Source: Actinomycetes bacterium
Lineage (GTDB): Bacteria; Actinomycetota; Acidimicrobiia; Acidimicrobiales; RAAP-2
NCBI GenBank assembly: GCA_021781315.1
Contig: JAJXXB010000283.1
Coordinates: forward strand, 1-8,475
Length of the DNA stretch: 8,475 nt
Reading direction: 5' to 3'
The notes beneath the pieces were generated by a model, which was not told the DNA's origin, did not search any database, and was given only the letters and a program-made list of their open reading frames with translations. This document shows positions 1-8,475 of this stretch, piece after piece. The translations under genes and the position numbers were made by a program. Positions within the stretch are counted from its first letter, which is position 1. Each line of letters opens with the position of its first letter.

Positions 1-357
1 GCCGAGGCGGCCTACGGCGCGGCGCCGTCACTCGCCCTGGCGGTGGTCGCCCTCATGTTCCTCGGCGCGGGCTACATCGGCGTGATGACCGGCCTCAACA
101 CGAACGTCCAGCTGCACGCGCCACTCGCCGAGCGTTCACGCATCCTGTCGCTCTACACGATGTCGCTGTCGGTGGCCTACCCCGCGGGATCCTTCCTGCA
201 GGCCGCGCTGGCGCGCGCGGTGGGGCTGCGCGAGGTGACGATCGGCGCGGCGGCGCTAGCCGGCCTGGCGCTCGTCGTGATGGTGCTGCGCGCGCCGGGC
301 TACTGGGGCGAGTTCGTTACACCCCAACTGGCCCCCGCGCAATTGCTGGCAGACTGA
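1..357 (+). CDS. MFS-type transporter, C-terminal fragment (5' end outside window)
   Basis: The frame is open from the first base and ends with TGA at 355-357, giving 118 visible residues. Three hydrophobic stretches can be seen, at about residues 8-30, 45-66 and 76-96. They fit the last three transmembrane helices of a 12-helix major facilitator superfamily protein. The loop before the second stretch carries an Ala-Glu-Arg-Ser-Arg sequence followed by a small-residue-rich helix with Tyr-Pro-Ala-Gly. This resembles the C-terminal half of drug or siderophore exporters of the MFS_3/EntS type. The tail of about 20 residues after the last helix is polar and probably cytoplasmic. Substrate and direction of transport cannot be told from this fragment. 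The stop lies four bases before the ALDH start, so the two genes could share a transcript, although a promoter-like motif for the next gene lies inside the last codons here. The fold assignment is fairly safe; the subfamily is tentative. Confidence 0.72.
   Translation, partial: AEAAYGAAPSLALAVVALMFLGAGYIGVMTGLNTNVQLHAPLAERSRILSLYTMSLSVAYPAGSFLQAALARAVGLREVTIGAAALAGLALVVMVLRAPGYWGEFVTPQLAPAQLLAD
345..356 (+). promoter_or_regulatory. Putative extended -10 promoter of the ALDH gene (leaderless)
   Basis: The 12 bases GCTGGCAGACTG occur here and again at 2897-2908. In both places they end exactly five bases before a start codon. They can be read as an extended -10 element: TG, one base, then CAGACT at 350-355, which fits a loose (T/C)AnnnT hexamer. 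Six bases then separate the hexamer from the A of the ATG at 362, which is the spacing expected when transcription begins at the start codon itself. The ALDH start has no Shine-Dalgarno sequence, which agrees with a leaderless mRNA. No convincing -35 box is seen. The shared word is direct observation; promoter function is inferred. Confidence 0.45.
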
Positions 358-361
358 GACC

Positions 362-1726
362 ATGTCGTTTGTCGCCATTAACCCCGCCACCGAGGTCGTC
401 CTCGGTGAAGTTCCCCTGCACACGGCCGACGAGGTGGAGGCCAAGCTTGCCGCCAGCGCCCAGGCGTTCGCCACTTGGCGGGCCACGCCGATCGGCGATC
501 GGGCCCGCCTCATGGTCACCGCGGCCGAGCTCTTGGAGGGAGAGATTCCGGTGGTGGCCGAACTCCTGACCAGCGAGATGGGCAAGTCCTTCAACGCTGC
601 GCGCGGTGAGGTGGCCAAGTGCGCCCTGACGATGCGCTACTTCGCCGAGCACGCCGAGGCCTTCCTCGCCCCCGAGATGATCCCCACGAGTGCGAGCCGC
701 TCGGGCGTGCGCTTCGATCCCATCGGAGCGATCCTCGCCATCATGCCGTGGAACTTTCCGCTCTGGCAGGTCATCCGCTTCGCCGCGCCCACGCTGATGG
801 CCGGCAACGTCGTGCTGGTCAAGCACGCGCCCAACGTGCCCGGCGCGGCCCGATTCATCGAGGACCTCTTCGTGCGCGCGGGCTTTCCGGCGGGCGTCGT
901 CACCAACCTCTTCGTTGACGTAGCGACCGTGGGCCATCTCATCGGCGACCCGCGCGTCGCCGGGGTCACCCTCACCGGTTCAGAACGCGCCGGCCGCGCC
1001 GTCGCCGAGATCGCCGGGCGGCACTTGAAGAAGTGCGTGCTCGAGCTCGGCGGATCGGATCCCTTCATCGTGGGTGCGCACGCCGACATGGATCTCACGG
1101 TGCCGATGGCGGTGACCGCGCGCGTGCAGAACAACGGCCAGGCCTGCATCGCCTCGAAGCGCTTCATCGTGGTGCGCGAGCGCGCCGAGGAGTTCATCTC
1201 GCGCTTCAGCGCGGCCATGGCCGCGGTGCCGACGGGCGATCCCATGGATCCCGAGACCGTGATGGGGCCCCTGGTCTCGAAGTCCCAGCGCGACCTGTTG
1301 GCCGCCCAGGTGGCCGAGACGGTCGCCGCCGGCGCGACCGCCGCGGTGGGCGGCGCCACGCGCGAGGGCGCCGGCTACTACTACCCGGCGACCGTGCTGG
1401 TCGACGTGCCCGCGGGCTCGCGCGCCGCCACCGAGGAGCTCTTCGGACCGGTCGCCGTCGTCCACGTCGTCGACGACCTGGCGGCCGCCATCGCCCTGGC
1501 CAACGACACCCCCTGGGGGCTGGGCGGGTCGATCTGGTCGAGTGACCCCGCCGAGATCGACGCGGCGATCGAGGGACTCGACGTGGGCGTGGTCTTCGCC
1601 AACGCGATCGTCGTCTCGATGCCCGAGCTGCCCTTCGGCGGGACCAAGGCCTCGGGATACGGCCGCGAGCTCTCGGCCTACGGCGTGCGCGAGTTCACCA
1701 ACATCAAGTCCTTCTACGTCGCATGA
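362..1726 (+). CDS. gabD1: Succinate-semialdehyde dehydrogenase, GabD1/Sad type
   Basis: This 454-residue protein is a full-length member of the aldehyde dehydrogenase superfamily. It closely resembles (from memory) mycobacterial GabD1 and E. coli Sad, which oxidise succinic semialdehyde to succinate with NAD(P)+ at the end of the GABA shunt. The catalytic set is complete: Asn131 in MPWNFPLW, the cofactor lysine Lys154 in LVKHAPNVP, the general base Glu228 in LELGGSDPF, the nucleophile Cys262 in NNGQACIASKRF, and Glu359 in EELFGP. The C-terminal PELPFGG and SGYGREL motifs are also intact. The KHAPNVP segment, in place of the KPAE-like sequence of NAD-specific relatives, is typical of the GabD1/Sad group. 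One local difference is Ala413-Asn-Ala415, where I recall Ile-Asn-Gly in GabD1 and Sad, near the substrate mouth. The start at 362 follows the transporter stop by four bases, and the end overlaps the desulfurase start by four. The enzyme is probably cytoplasmic. The family is certain; the precise aldehyde is likely but unproven. Confidence 0.88.
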   Translation: MSFVAINPATEVVLGEVPLHTADEVEAKLAASAQAFATWRATPIGDRARLMVTAAELLEGEIPVVAELLTSEMGKSFNAARGEVAKCALTMRYFAEHAEAFLAPEMIPTSASRSGVRFDPIGAILAIMPWNFPLWQVIRFAAPTLMAGNVVLVKHAPNVPGAARFIEDLFVRAGFPAGVVTNLFVDVATVGHLIGDPRVAGVTLTGSERAGRAVAEIAGRHLKKCVLELGGSDPFIVGAHADMDLTVPMAVTARVQNNGQACIASKRFIVVRERAEEFISRFSAAMAAVPTGDPMDPETVMGPLVSKSQRDLLAAQVAETVAAGATAAVGGATREGAGYYYPATVLVDVPAGSRAATEELFGPVAVVHVVDDLAAAIALANDTPWGLGGSIWSSDPAEIDAAIEGLDVGVVFANAIVVSMPELPFGGTKASGYGRELSAYGVREFTNIKSFYVA

Positions 1727-2886
1727 GCACCCGGTACTACTTCGACCACGCGGCCTCGGCGCCGCGGCGTGACGAAGTAGCCGAGGCGATGGCCCCGTGG
1801 CAGCACGGCGTCGTCGGCAACCCCTCCGGGGCTCACGAACCGGCCCGACGGGCCCGTCGCGCGATCGAGGAGGCGCGCGACGAGGTCGCCGCCTTCGTCG
1901 GCGCCGATCCGGGCGGCGTGATTTTCACCGCGGGGGGCACGGAATCGTGCGAACTCGCGATCCTGGGCGCGGCGTGGCACCACCGACGCCACCGCCAGCT
2001 CACTTCGATCGTCGTCTCGCGCGTCGAGCACCACGCCATCCTCGACGCCGCGGCGATGCTGGCGCGCGATTTCGAGAGCGTGTCGGTGCGCTACTGCGAG
2101 GTCGACGCCGAGGGCGTGATCGACCTCGACAGCCTGCACGAGGTGGTTGACGAAAATACCGCGCTGGTGAGTGTCATGACCGCCAACAACGAGACCGGCG
2201 TCATCCAGCCCCTGGGGGCGGTCTCCTCCGTCGTCCTCGCGGCCGGACGGCGGCCGATTCCCCTGCACACCGACGCGGTGGCCGCCGCGCCCTGGCTGCA
2301 CCTGCCGATCGTCACGGCGACCGCTGACATGGTTTCGCTGTGCGCGCACAAGCTGGGCGGTCCGGTGAACGCCGGCGCGCTGGTGCTGCGCGGCGACGTC
2401 GGACTCGACCCCGTGCAGCCCGGCGGGGGACAGGAGCGGGGACTGCGCGGGGGCACCGTCGACGTGGCCGCCGCGGTGGGTCTCGCCGCGGCCGTGCGCG
2501 CGACGGCTCGCGAGCTGACGGCCGCCAACGACCACGTGCTCGACCTGCAGACGAGATTGATCGCCGCGATGAGCTACCTGCCGGGCGCGCGGGTGACGTC
2601 CCTGGGCGCCGCGCGCGTGGCCGGCACCGTGCACGTGACCTTCGAGGGCCTGCTCAGCGACGAGCTGCTCTTCCTGCTCGACGAGGCCGGCGTGGCCGCC
2701 TCGGCCGCGGCGAGCTGCTCGAGCGGGGCCGGGGAGGCCTCGCACGTGCTGGTGGCGATGGGCGTCGCGCCCGAGCGCTCGCGCGGCAGCCTGCGCCTGT
2801 CCATGGGCGCCGAGACGACCATGGCCGACGTCGACGCGGTGATCGCGATCGTCTCGTCCGTCGTGCACCGCCTGAGCGGAGCCTGA
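1723..2886 (+). CDS. iscS: Cysteine desulfurase, class I (IscS/NifS/YrvO-like)
   Basis: This 387-residue PLP enzyme should remove sulfur from L-cysteine, giving alanine and an enzyme persulfide that feeds sulfur acceptors. Visible landmarks are the N-terminal YFDHAASAP strand, GNPSGAH at 32-38, FTAGGTES at 68-75, the catalytic histidine His103 in VEHHAIL, Asn156 in ANNETG, Asp184 in HTDAV, the PLP lysine Lys210 in CAHKLGG, GGGQERGLRGGT at 234-245, and the persulfide cysteine Cys332 in a long SCSSGAGEASHVL loop typical of class I. The glutamine that normally follows Asp-Ala-x in this family, and contacts PLP, is alanine here (Ala187). The ATG overlaps the ALDH stop as ATGA, so translation is probably coupled. 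MnmA follows 27 bases downstream, as with iscS and trmU in mycobacteria and yrvO and mnmA in Bacillus. Its main client is therefore probably tRNA thiolation, though Fe-S cluster supply is possible. The symbol reflects family and synteny rather than proven function. Confidence 0.87.
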   Translation: MSTRYYFDHAASAPRRDEVAEAMAPWQHGVVGNPSGAHEPARRARRAIEEARDEVAAFVGADPGGVIFTAGGTESCELAILGAAWHHRRHRQLTSIVVSRVEHHAILDAAAMLARDFESVSVRYCEVDAEGVIDLDSLHEVVDENTALVSVMTANNETGVIQPLGAVSSVVLAAGRRPIPLHTDAVAAAPWLHLPIVTATADMVSLCAHKLGGPVNAGALVLRGDVGLDPVQPGGGQERGLRGGTVDVAAAVGLAAAVRATARELTAANDHVLDLQTRLIAAMSYLPGARVTSLGAARVAGTVHVTFEGLLSDELLFLLDEAGVAASAAASCSSGAGEASHVLVAMGVAPERSRGSLRLSMGAETTMADVDAVIAIVSSVVHRLSGA

Positions 2887-2896
2887 GCGACACCCG

Positions 2897-2908
2897 GCTG
2901 GCAGACTG
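2897..2908 (+). promoter_or_regulatory. Putative extended -10 promoter of mnmA (leaderless)
   Basis: This is the second copy of the 12-base word found at 345-356. It sits in the 27-base gap between the desulfurase stop and the mnmA GTG, with the same five-base distance to the start codon. The hexamer CAGACT at 2902-2907 is preceded by TG and one base. It places the expected transcription start at or next to the GTG at 2914. No clear -35 sequence is seen in the end of the upstream gene. Its role as a promoter is inferred from position and repetition. Confidence 0.45.
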
Positions 2909-2913
2909 GGGCG

Positions 2914-5990
<3,077 letters not shown>

Positions 5991-5999
5991 CCTCATCGG

Positions 6000-6005
6000 T
6001 AGGGT
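6000..6005 (+). promoter_or_regulatory. Weak -10-like hexamer before the pseudokinase gene
   Basis: TAGGGT fits the TAnnnT pattern and follows the ligA stop by nine bases. If active, it would start transcription at about 6012-6014, very close to the first of two ATG codons. It overlaps the approach to a good Shine-Dalgarno sequence, so promoter and ribosome site cannot easily both be used from the same transcript. No -35 box is visible. This is a weak call. Confidence 0.2.
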
Positions 6006-6011
6006 AAGGAG
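6006..6011 (+). promoter_or_regulatory. Ribosome binding site deciding the pseudokinase start
   Basis: AAGGAG is a strong Shine-Dalgarno sequence. Two ATG codons follow back to back at 6014 and 6017, leaving spacers of two and five bases. The five-base spacer is the workable one, so the second ATG at 6017 is preferred. The difference is a single methionine. Confidence 0.65.
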
Positions 6012-6016
6012 CGATG

Positions 6017-7822
6017 ATGTCGACCACGTTTGCACCCGACCACGCCCTCGTAGGGCGCTATCGCATCATTGACCTGATCGGCGTGGGCCACACCGCCGAG
6101 GTGTATCGCGCCGAGGACCTCTCGCTGCACCGCACCGTGGTGGTGAAGGTCCTGCTCGCCAAGTGGGCGGCCCACGAGGAGGTGCGCCGCGACTTTCGCG
6201 ACGCCATCATCCGCGCGGCCACCCTGGGGCATCCCCACATCGCGCGCGTCTACGACGGCGGCCAGGAGTCCGGCTCGATCTTCGTCGTGACCGAGTACCT
6301 CTCGGGCGGCTCGCTCGAGGACCTGCTCGCCTCGGGCCGGCACCTGAGCATCGAGGACACGGCGCGCCTGGGCCGCGACGTCGCGAGCGCGCTTAGCTAC
6401 CTGCACGCCAACGGCGTCGTCCACGGCGGACTGTCGCCCAAGAAGTTGCTCTTTGACGCCGAGGGTCGCGTGCGCGTCTCGGACATCTCCCTCGCGGGGC
6501 TGGCGAGCGCCTATCGTGGCGCGCCCACCCTGGACCAGGCCCGCTACCTCGCCCCCGAGCAGGTCGCCGGCGAGGGCGCGCGCGACACCTCCGACGTCTA
6601 CGCGCTGGCTCTGATCCTCTTCGAGGCGGCGACGGGCACGTCGCCCTTTGAGTCGATGAGCGCCGAGGCCATGGCGCGCGGTCGGGCCTCGACGCCGCTG
6701 CCGGTGCGCGCCGAGCTGGGGACCCTCGACATGCTCCTCGCCCAGGCGACGATCCCCGACCCGCTGCTGCGCATCGACGCCGAGCAGTTCGCGACGCGCC
6801 TCAACGCCGTGGCCGACGCCAGTCCCCTGACGGTGGACGCGCCGACCACCACGCCCCTGCTCGCCCAGTTCGCCCCGCCCCAGCCGCGCTCGTCGATCGG
6901 CTTTCGCCCGCCCTCGCCCGACCAGATCGTGGGCGACGCCGAGGCGCCGCGCCGGTTGCGCCCGAGCGTCGACACGGTGCGCTCACCGGACCGCTCCCTG
7001 GCCTTCGCCGCGCCCGCCGCGTCGCGGGGTCGGCGCACGCTGTTCCTGGTGGCCGCGGTGATCCTGCTGCTGGCCGCCCTCGGCGGCGCGGCGGTTTGGA
7101 AGCTCGGCCTGCTCAACACCGCGCACACGGTGCCCTCGCTGGTCAACGTCGACTACCGCCAGGCGGCGAACCTGTTGAAGGGCGACGGCTTCACCCTGAG
7201 CGTCACCGGACATCAGCACTCGGCGAACGTGCCGGCCAACGAGATCATCTCCCAGAGCCCCTCGGCCGGCTCGTCGGCCAAGTCCGGCCTGGTGATCACG
7301 GTCGTCGTCTCCGACGGCCCGGTGCTGGTCACGATGCCGGCCAACCTGATCGGCGAGGACTGCACCACGGCGACCTCGCAGCTGGCCGCCCTGCACGTGA
7401 CGGCGCTGTGTCCCTCGAGCGCCGCGGTGCCGAGCGCCACGGTGGCCGCCGGCAAGGTCGTGCGCGTGACCTACCACGCGGCCGCGAATCCGACGTCGGT
7501 GCCGGTGAACTCGACCGTGACCCTGGTGCTCTCGAGCGGCCCGCCCGCGGGCGCGACCACGACGACGGTGCCGGGCGCGACGACGACGACCGTCGCACCC
7601 ACCACGACCACCACCTCGGCGGCCCAGGGCCTGCGCCCGGTGCCCAACGTGCTCGGCATGGGTCCGACCCAGGTCAACGCCGCGTTCCGCAAGGCGCAGC
7701 TCTTCTACACGACGCGCGGACCCAACGCCGGCACGACGAAGTGGACCAAGGTCGTCTCGGAGGTCCCGACCGCGGGCACGATGGTCAAGTGGCGCTCGAC
7801 CATCATCTTGAACGTGCAATGA
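6017..7822 (+). CDS. PknB-like transmembrane pseudokinase with three PASTA domains
   Basis: This 601-residue protein (numbered from 6017) has the build of PknB-type Ser/Thr kinases. A cytoplasmic kinase fold spans about 15-262, followed by a Pro/Ser-rich linker, one transmembrane helix (about 342-361) and three extracellular PASTA repeats (about 370-434, 436-508 and 540-600), the last two separated by a Thr-rich stretch. PASTA domains of this class bind peptidoglycan fragments. The glycine loop (GVGHTAEV, 22-29), the ATP lysine Lys44, the Asp156 position of DFG, the APE motif (179-181) and Asp193 remain. The catalytic machinery does not: HRD reads His-Gly-Gly (136-138), the catalytic-loop lysine is Ser140, the metal-binding asparagine is Lys143, DFG is Asp-Ile-Ser, the alpha-C glutamate aligns with Ala63, and the Gly-Thr before APE reads Asp-Gln. 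Phosphotransfer is therefore unlikely, although nucleotide binding may survive. It could act as a scaffold or allosteric partner of an active kinase encoded elsewhere. It lies 26 bases after ligA and overlaps the next gene by four. The domain build is certain; loss of activity is a by-eye inference from alignment with PknB. Confidence 0.9.
   Translation: MSTTFAPDHALVGRYRIIDLIGVGHTAEVYRAEDLSLHRTVVVKVLLAKWAAHEEVRRDFRDAIIRAATLGHPHIARVYDGGQESGSIFVVTEYLSGGSLEDLLASGRHLSIEDTARLGRDVASALSYLHANGVVHGGLSPKKLLFDAEGRVRVSDISLAGLASAYRGAPTLDQARYLAPEQVAGEGARDTSDVYALALILFEAATGTSPFESMSAEAMARGRASTPLPVRAELGTLDMLLAQATIPDPLLRIDAEQFATRLNAVADASPLTVDAPTTTPLLAQFAPPQPRSSIGFRPPSPDQIVGDAEAPRRLRPSVDTVRSPDRSLAFAAPAASRGRRTLFLVAAVILLLAALGGAAVWKLGLLNTAHTVPSLVNVDYRQAANLLKGDGFTLSVTGHQHSANVPANEIISQSPSAGSSAKSGLVITVVVSDGPVLVTMPANLIGEDCTTATSQLAALHVTALCPSSAAVPSATVAAGKVVRVTYHAAANPTSVPVNSTVTLVLSSGPPAGATTTTVPGATTTTVAPTTTTTSAAQGLRPVPNVLGMGPTQVNAAFRKAQLFYTTRGPNAGTTKWTKVVSEVPTAGTMVKWRSTIILNVQ
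7553..7618 (+). repeat. Threonine-rich low-complexity linker between PASTA 2 and PASTA 3
   Basis: This in-frame tract of ACC and ACG codons encodes 22 residues, mostly threonine. It contains the unit Ala-Thr-Thr-Thr-Thr-Val twice, then a run of five threonines and a serine. It lies outside the membrane and probably forms a flexible stalk. Thr-rich, Pro-containing segments of exported actinobacterial proteins are often O-mannosylated, so this may be too; that is inference. Near-repeats of three bases make it a possible site of length variation between strains. Confidence 0.75.
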
Positions 7823-8106
7823 CCTGCGACCTCTGCGAGGCGGCCGTGATCACCACGCGCTACTTCGAGAACGAGCACTGCTGGATCGGCGACTGTGAGA
7901 TCTGCCTGGTGCCGATGGTCGTGTGGCGCCAGCACGATCCGACCCCGCCCAGTGAGGTGCGCGCTCAGCTGCGCGAGTGGCTGGCCGGGGTCGCCGACGC
8001 CGAACTGGGCGCGGGGGAGTGGTCCTTCGATGACCACATGCGCAACATCCCCGACCACTACCACGCCCACGCCCGACCGGTGCCCGCGTGGCTGAGGCGG
8101 GGCTAG
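7819..8106 (+). CDS. Small cysteine-rich protein with HIT-like histidine triad
   Basis: This 95-residue protein starts at the ATG inside the pseudokinase stop (ATGA overlap), so its translation is probably coupled to that gene. The N-terminus has Cys3-x-x-Cys6, and Cys21, Cys26 and Cys29 follow, a set that could bind zinc. The middle segment ICLVPMVVWRQH (28-39) resembles the strand and histidine of HIT proteins. The C-terminus carries His80-Tyr-His82-Ala-His84-Ala-Arg followed by Pro, close to the HIT signature of three alternating histidines. HIT proteins hydrolyse or transfer nucleotides bound to phosphate or sulfate groups. This one is shorter than usual, since typical HIT domains have about 110-150 residues, and its last hydrophobic signature position is arginine. 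It has no signal peptide or membrane segment and so should be cytoplasmic. The gene is well supported by coupling and codon use; the HIT relationship is a moderate-confidence reading, and the substrate is unknown. Confidence 0.68.
   Translation: MTCDLCEAAVITTRYFENEHCWIGDCEICLVPMVVWRQHDPTPPSEVRAQLREWLAGVADAELGAGEWSFDDHMRNIPDHYHAHARPVPAWLRRG
8056..8076 (+). other. HIT-like triad codons (three alternating histidines)
   Basis: These codons encode His80-Tyr-His-Ala-His84-Ala-Arg near the end of the small protein. Three histidines with single residues between them, followed by proline, match the core of the HIT signature, where the middle histidine is the nucleophile. A further histidine, His73, lies just upstream. 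Confidence 0.5.
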
Positions 8107-8115
8107 GGGCCTCGG

Positions 8116-8121
8116 TACACT
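8116..8121 (+). promoter_or_regulatory. Putative -10 box of the SDR gene
   Basis: TACACT matches four of six positions of the sigma-70 -10 consensus, including the key TA and final T. It sits in the 42-base gap between the HIT-like gene and the SDR gene. A weak -35 candidate, CTGAGG at 8092-8097, lies 18 bases upstream. Transcription would begin near 8128, leaving a leader of about 20 bases that includes the ribosome site. No terminator hairpin is seen in the same gap, so read-through from upstream is also possible. Confidence 0.4.
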
Positions 8122-8138
8122 CTCAGTTACCTGCGAGT

Positions 8139-8143
8139 AGGAG
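8139..8143 (+). promoter_or_regulatory. Ribosome binding site of the SDR gene
   Basis: AGGAG lies five bases before the ATG at 8149. It fixes the start of the short-chain dehydrogenase and is one of only two strong Shine-Dalgarno sequences in the window. Confidence 0.75.
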
Positions 8144-8148
8144 CAACC

Positions 8149-8475
8149 ATGGGTGCACTAGAGGGTCGCGTCGCCATCATCACCGGAGCCGGGAGGGGCA
8201 TTGGCCGCGAGCACGCCCTGCTCTTCGCCGCCGAGGGCGCCCGGGTCGTCGTCAACGACCTGGGCGGCAACCTGGACGGCTCGGCCGGTGAGGCCTCACC
8301 GGCCGAGGAGGTCGTCGCCGAGATCCGGGCGATGGGCGGCGAGGCGGTCGCCAACCACGACAACGTCGCCGAGTGGGAGGGCGGCGCGCGCCTGGTGGCG
8401 AGCGCGCTCGAGGCCTTCGGCGACCTGCACGTGCTCGTGAACAACGCGGGCATCCTGCGCGACCGGGTCCTCGTG
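8149..8475 (+). CDS. Short-chain dehydrogenase/reductase, N-terminal part (3' end outside window)
   Basis: The frame stays open to the last base, giving 109 residues. The N-terminal Rossmann fold carries the cofactor motif TGAGRGIG (12-19), an aspartate at the end of the second strand (Asp37 in NDLGG), which often points to NAD rather than NADP, and the structural NNAG motif (98-101) followed by ILRDR. The NDLGG sequence, the glycine-rich insert after it (38-49) and NNAGILRD together resemble the (3R)-hydroxyacyl-CoA dehydrogenase group related to the dehydrogenase part of peroxisomal multifunctional enzyme type 2. These act in beta-oxidation or related acyl-CoA pathways. The catalytic serine, tyrosine and lysine lie beyond the window, so activity and exact substrate cannot be judged. 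It has its own -10-like box and ribosome site, which suggests a separate transcription unit from the pseudokinase pair. Confidence 0.88.
   Translation, partial: MGALEGRVAIITGAGRGIGREHALLFAAEGARVVVNDLGGNLDGSAGEASPAEEVVAEIRAMGGEAVANHDNVAEWEGGARLVASALEAFGDLHVLVNNAGILRDRVLV

Noticed and set aside
411..1726. The aldehyde dehydrogenase as a transferred or divergent gene because of its Ala-Asn-Ala change near the substrate mouth
   Set aside because: Base composition and codon use match its neighbours and all catalytic residues are present, so one small local change is not evidence of transfer or new function.
5991..6013. A terminator or small gene between ligA and the pseudokinase
   Set aside because: The gap is 23 bases with no hairpin; it holds only the -10-like hexamer and the Shine-Dalgarno sequence.
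7553..7618. A short tandem repeat or CRISPR-like array
   Set aside because: The repeated ACC/ACG triplets are in frame and encode threonine; there are no spacers and no unit longer than one short peptide.
7096..7818. An upstream extension of the HIT-like gene in the same frame
   Set aside because: The frame is open but is a shadow of the PASTA-coding region; its translation is low-complexity Arg/Gly/His. The real gene begins at 7819, at the pseudokinase stop.
8107..8148. A possible terminator between the HIT-like and SDR genes
   Set aside because: No GC-rich inverted repeat followed by a T-run is present. The gap is better explained by a -10 box and a ribosome site.

Overview
The window is very GC-rich, densely coding DNA, about 70% G+C by eye with G or C at most third codon positions. 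It looks like an actinobacterial chromosome. The protein styles and the order cysteine desulfurase - mnmA - ligA suggest the Acidimicrobiia or a near relative; this is inferred from memory of such genomes, not from a search. All eight genes lie on the plus strand. No RNA gene, mobile element or CRISPR array is visible, and no gap between genes exceeds about 45 bases.

Layout: (1) 1-357, the C-terminal end of an MFS-type membrane transporter, cut by the window edge. (2) 362-1726, a GabD1/Sad-type succinate-semialdehyde dehydrogenase. (3) 1723-2886, a class-I (IscS/NifS-like) cysteine desulfurase with an unusual cofactor-pocket substitution. (4) 2914-3969, MnmA, the tRNA U34 2-thiolase. (5) 3966-5990, LigA, the NAD-dependent DNA ligase. 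(6) 6017-7822, a membrane protein with a PknB-like kinase fold and three extracellular PASTA domains, in which the catalytic residues are missing, so it is a predicted pseudokinase. (7) 7819-8106, a 95-residue cysteine-rich protein ending in a HIT-like triple-histidine motif. (8) 8149-8475, the N-terminal part of a short-chain dehydrogenase that runs off the right edge.

The genes are tightly packed. Three junctions are 4-base stop/start overlaps (1723, 3966, 7819), which suggests translational coupling of ALDH with desulfurase, MnmA with LigA, and pseudokinase with the HIT-like protein. The desulfurase and MnmA form a natural sulfur relay: cysteine sulfur is activated as a persulfide and passed to tRNA U34. 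The same 12-base sequence lies exactly five bases before the start codons of both the ALDH gene and mnmA, and it reads as an extended -10 promoter for leaderless transcripts. The cluster may therefore hold several overlapping transcription units.

The most interesting part is 6017-8106. It holds a PASTA receptor whose kinase domain has lost the HRD aspartate, the catalytic-loop lysine and asparagine, the usual alpha-C glutamate and most of DFG, translationally coupled to a tiny HIT-like protein. I regard this pair as a candidate non-catalytic cell-wall sensing module; that role is inference.
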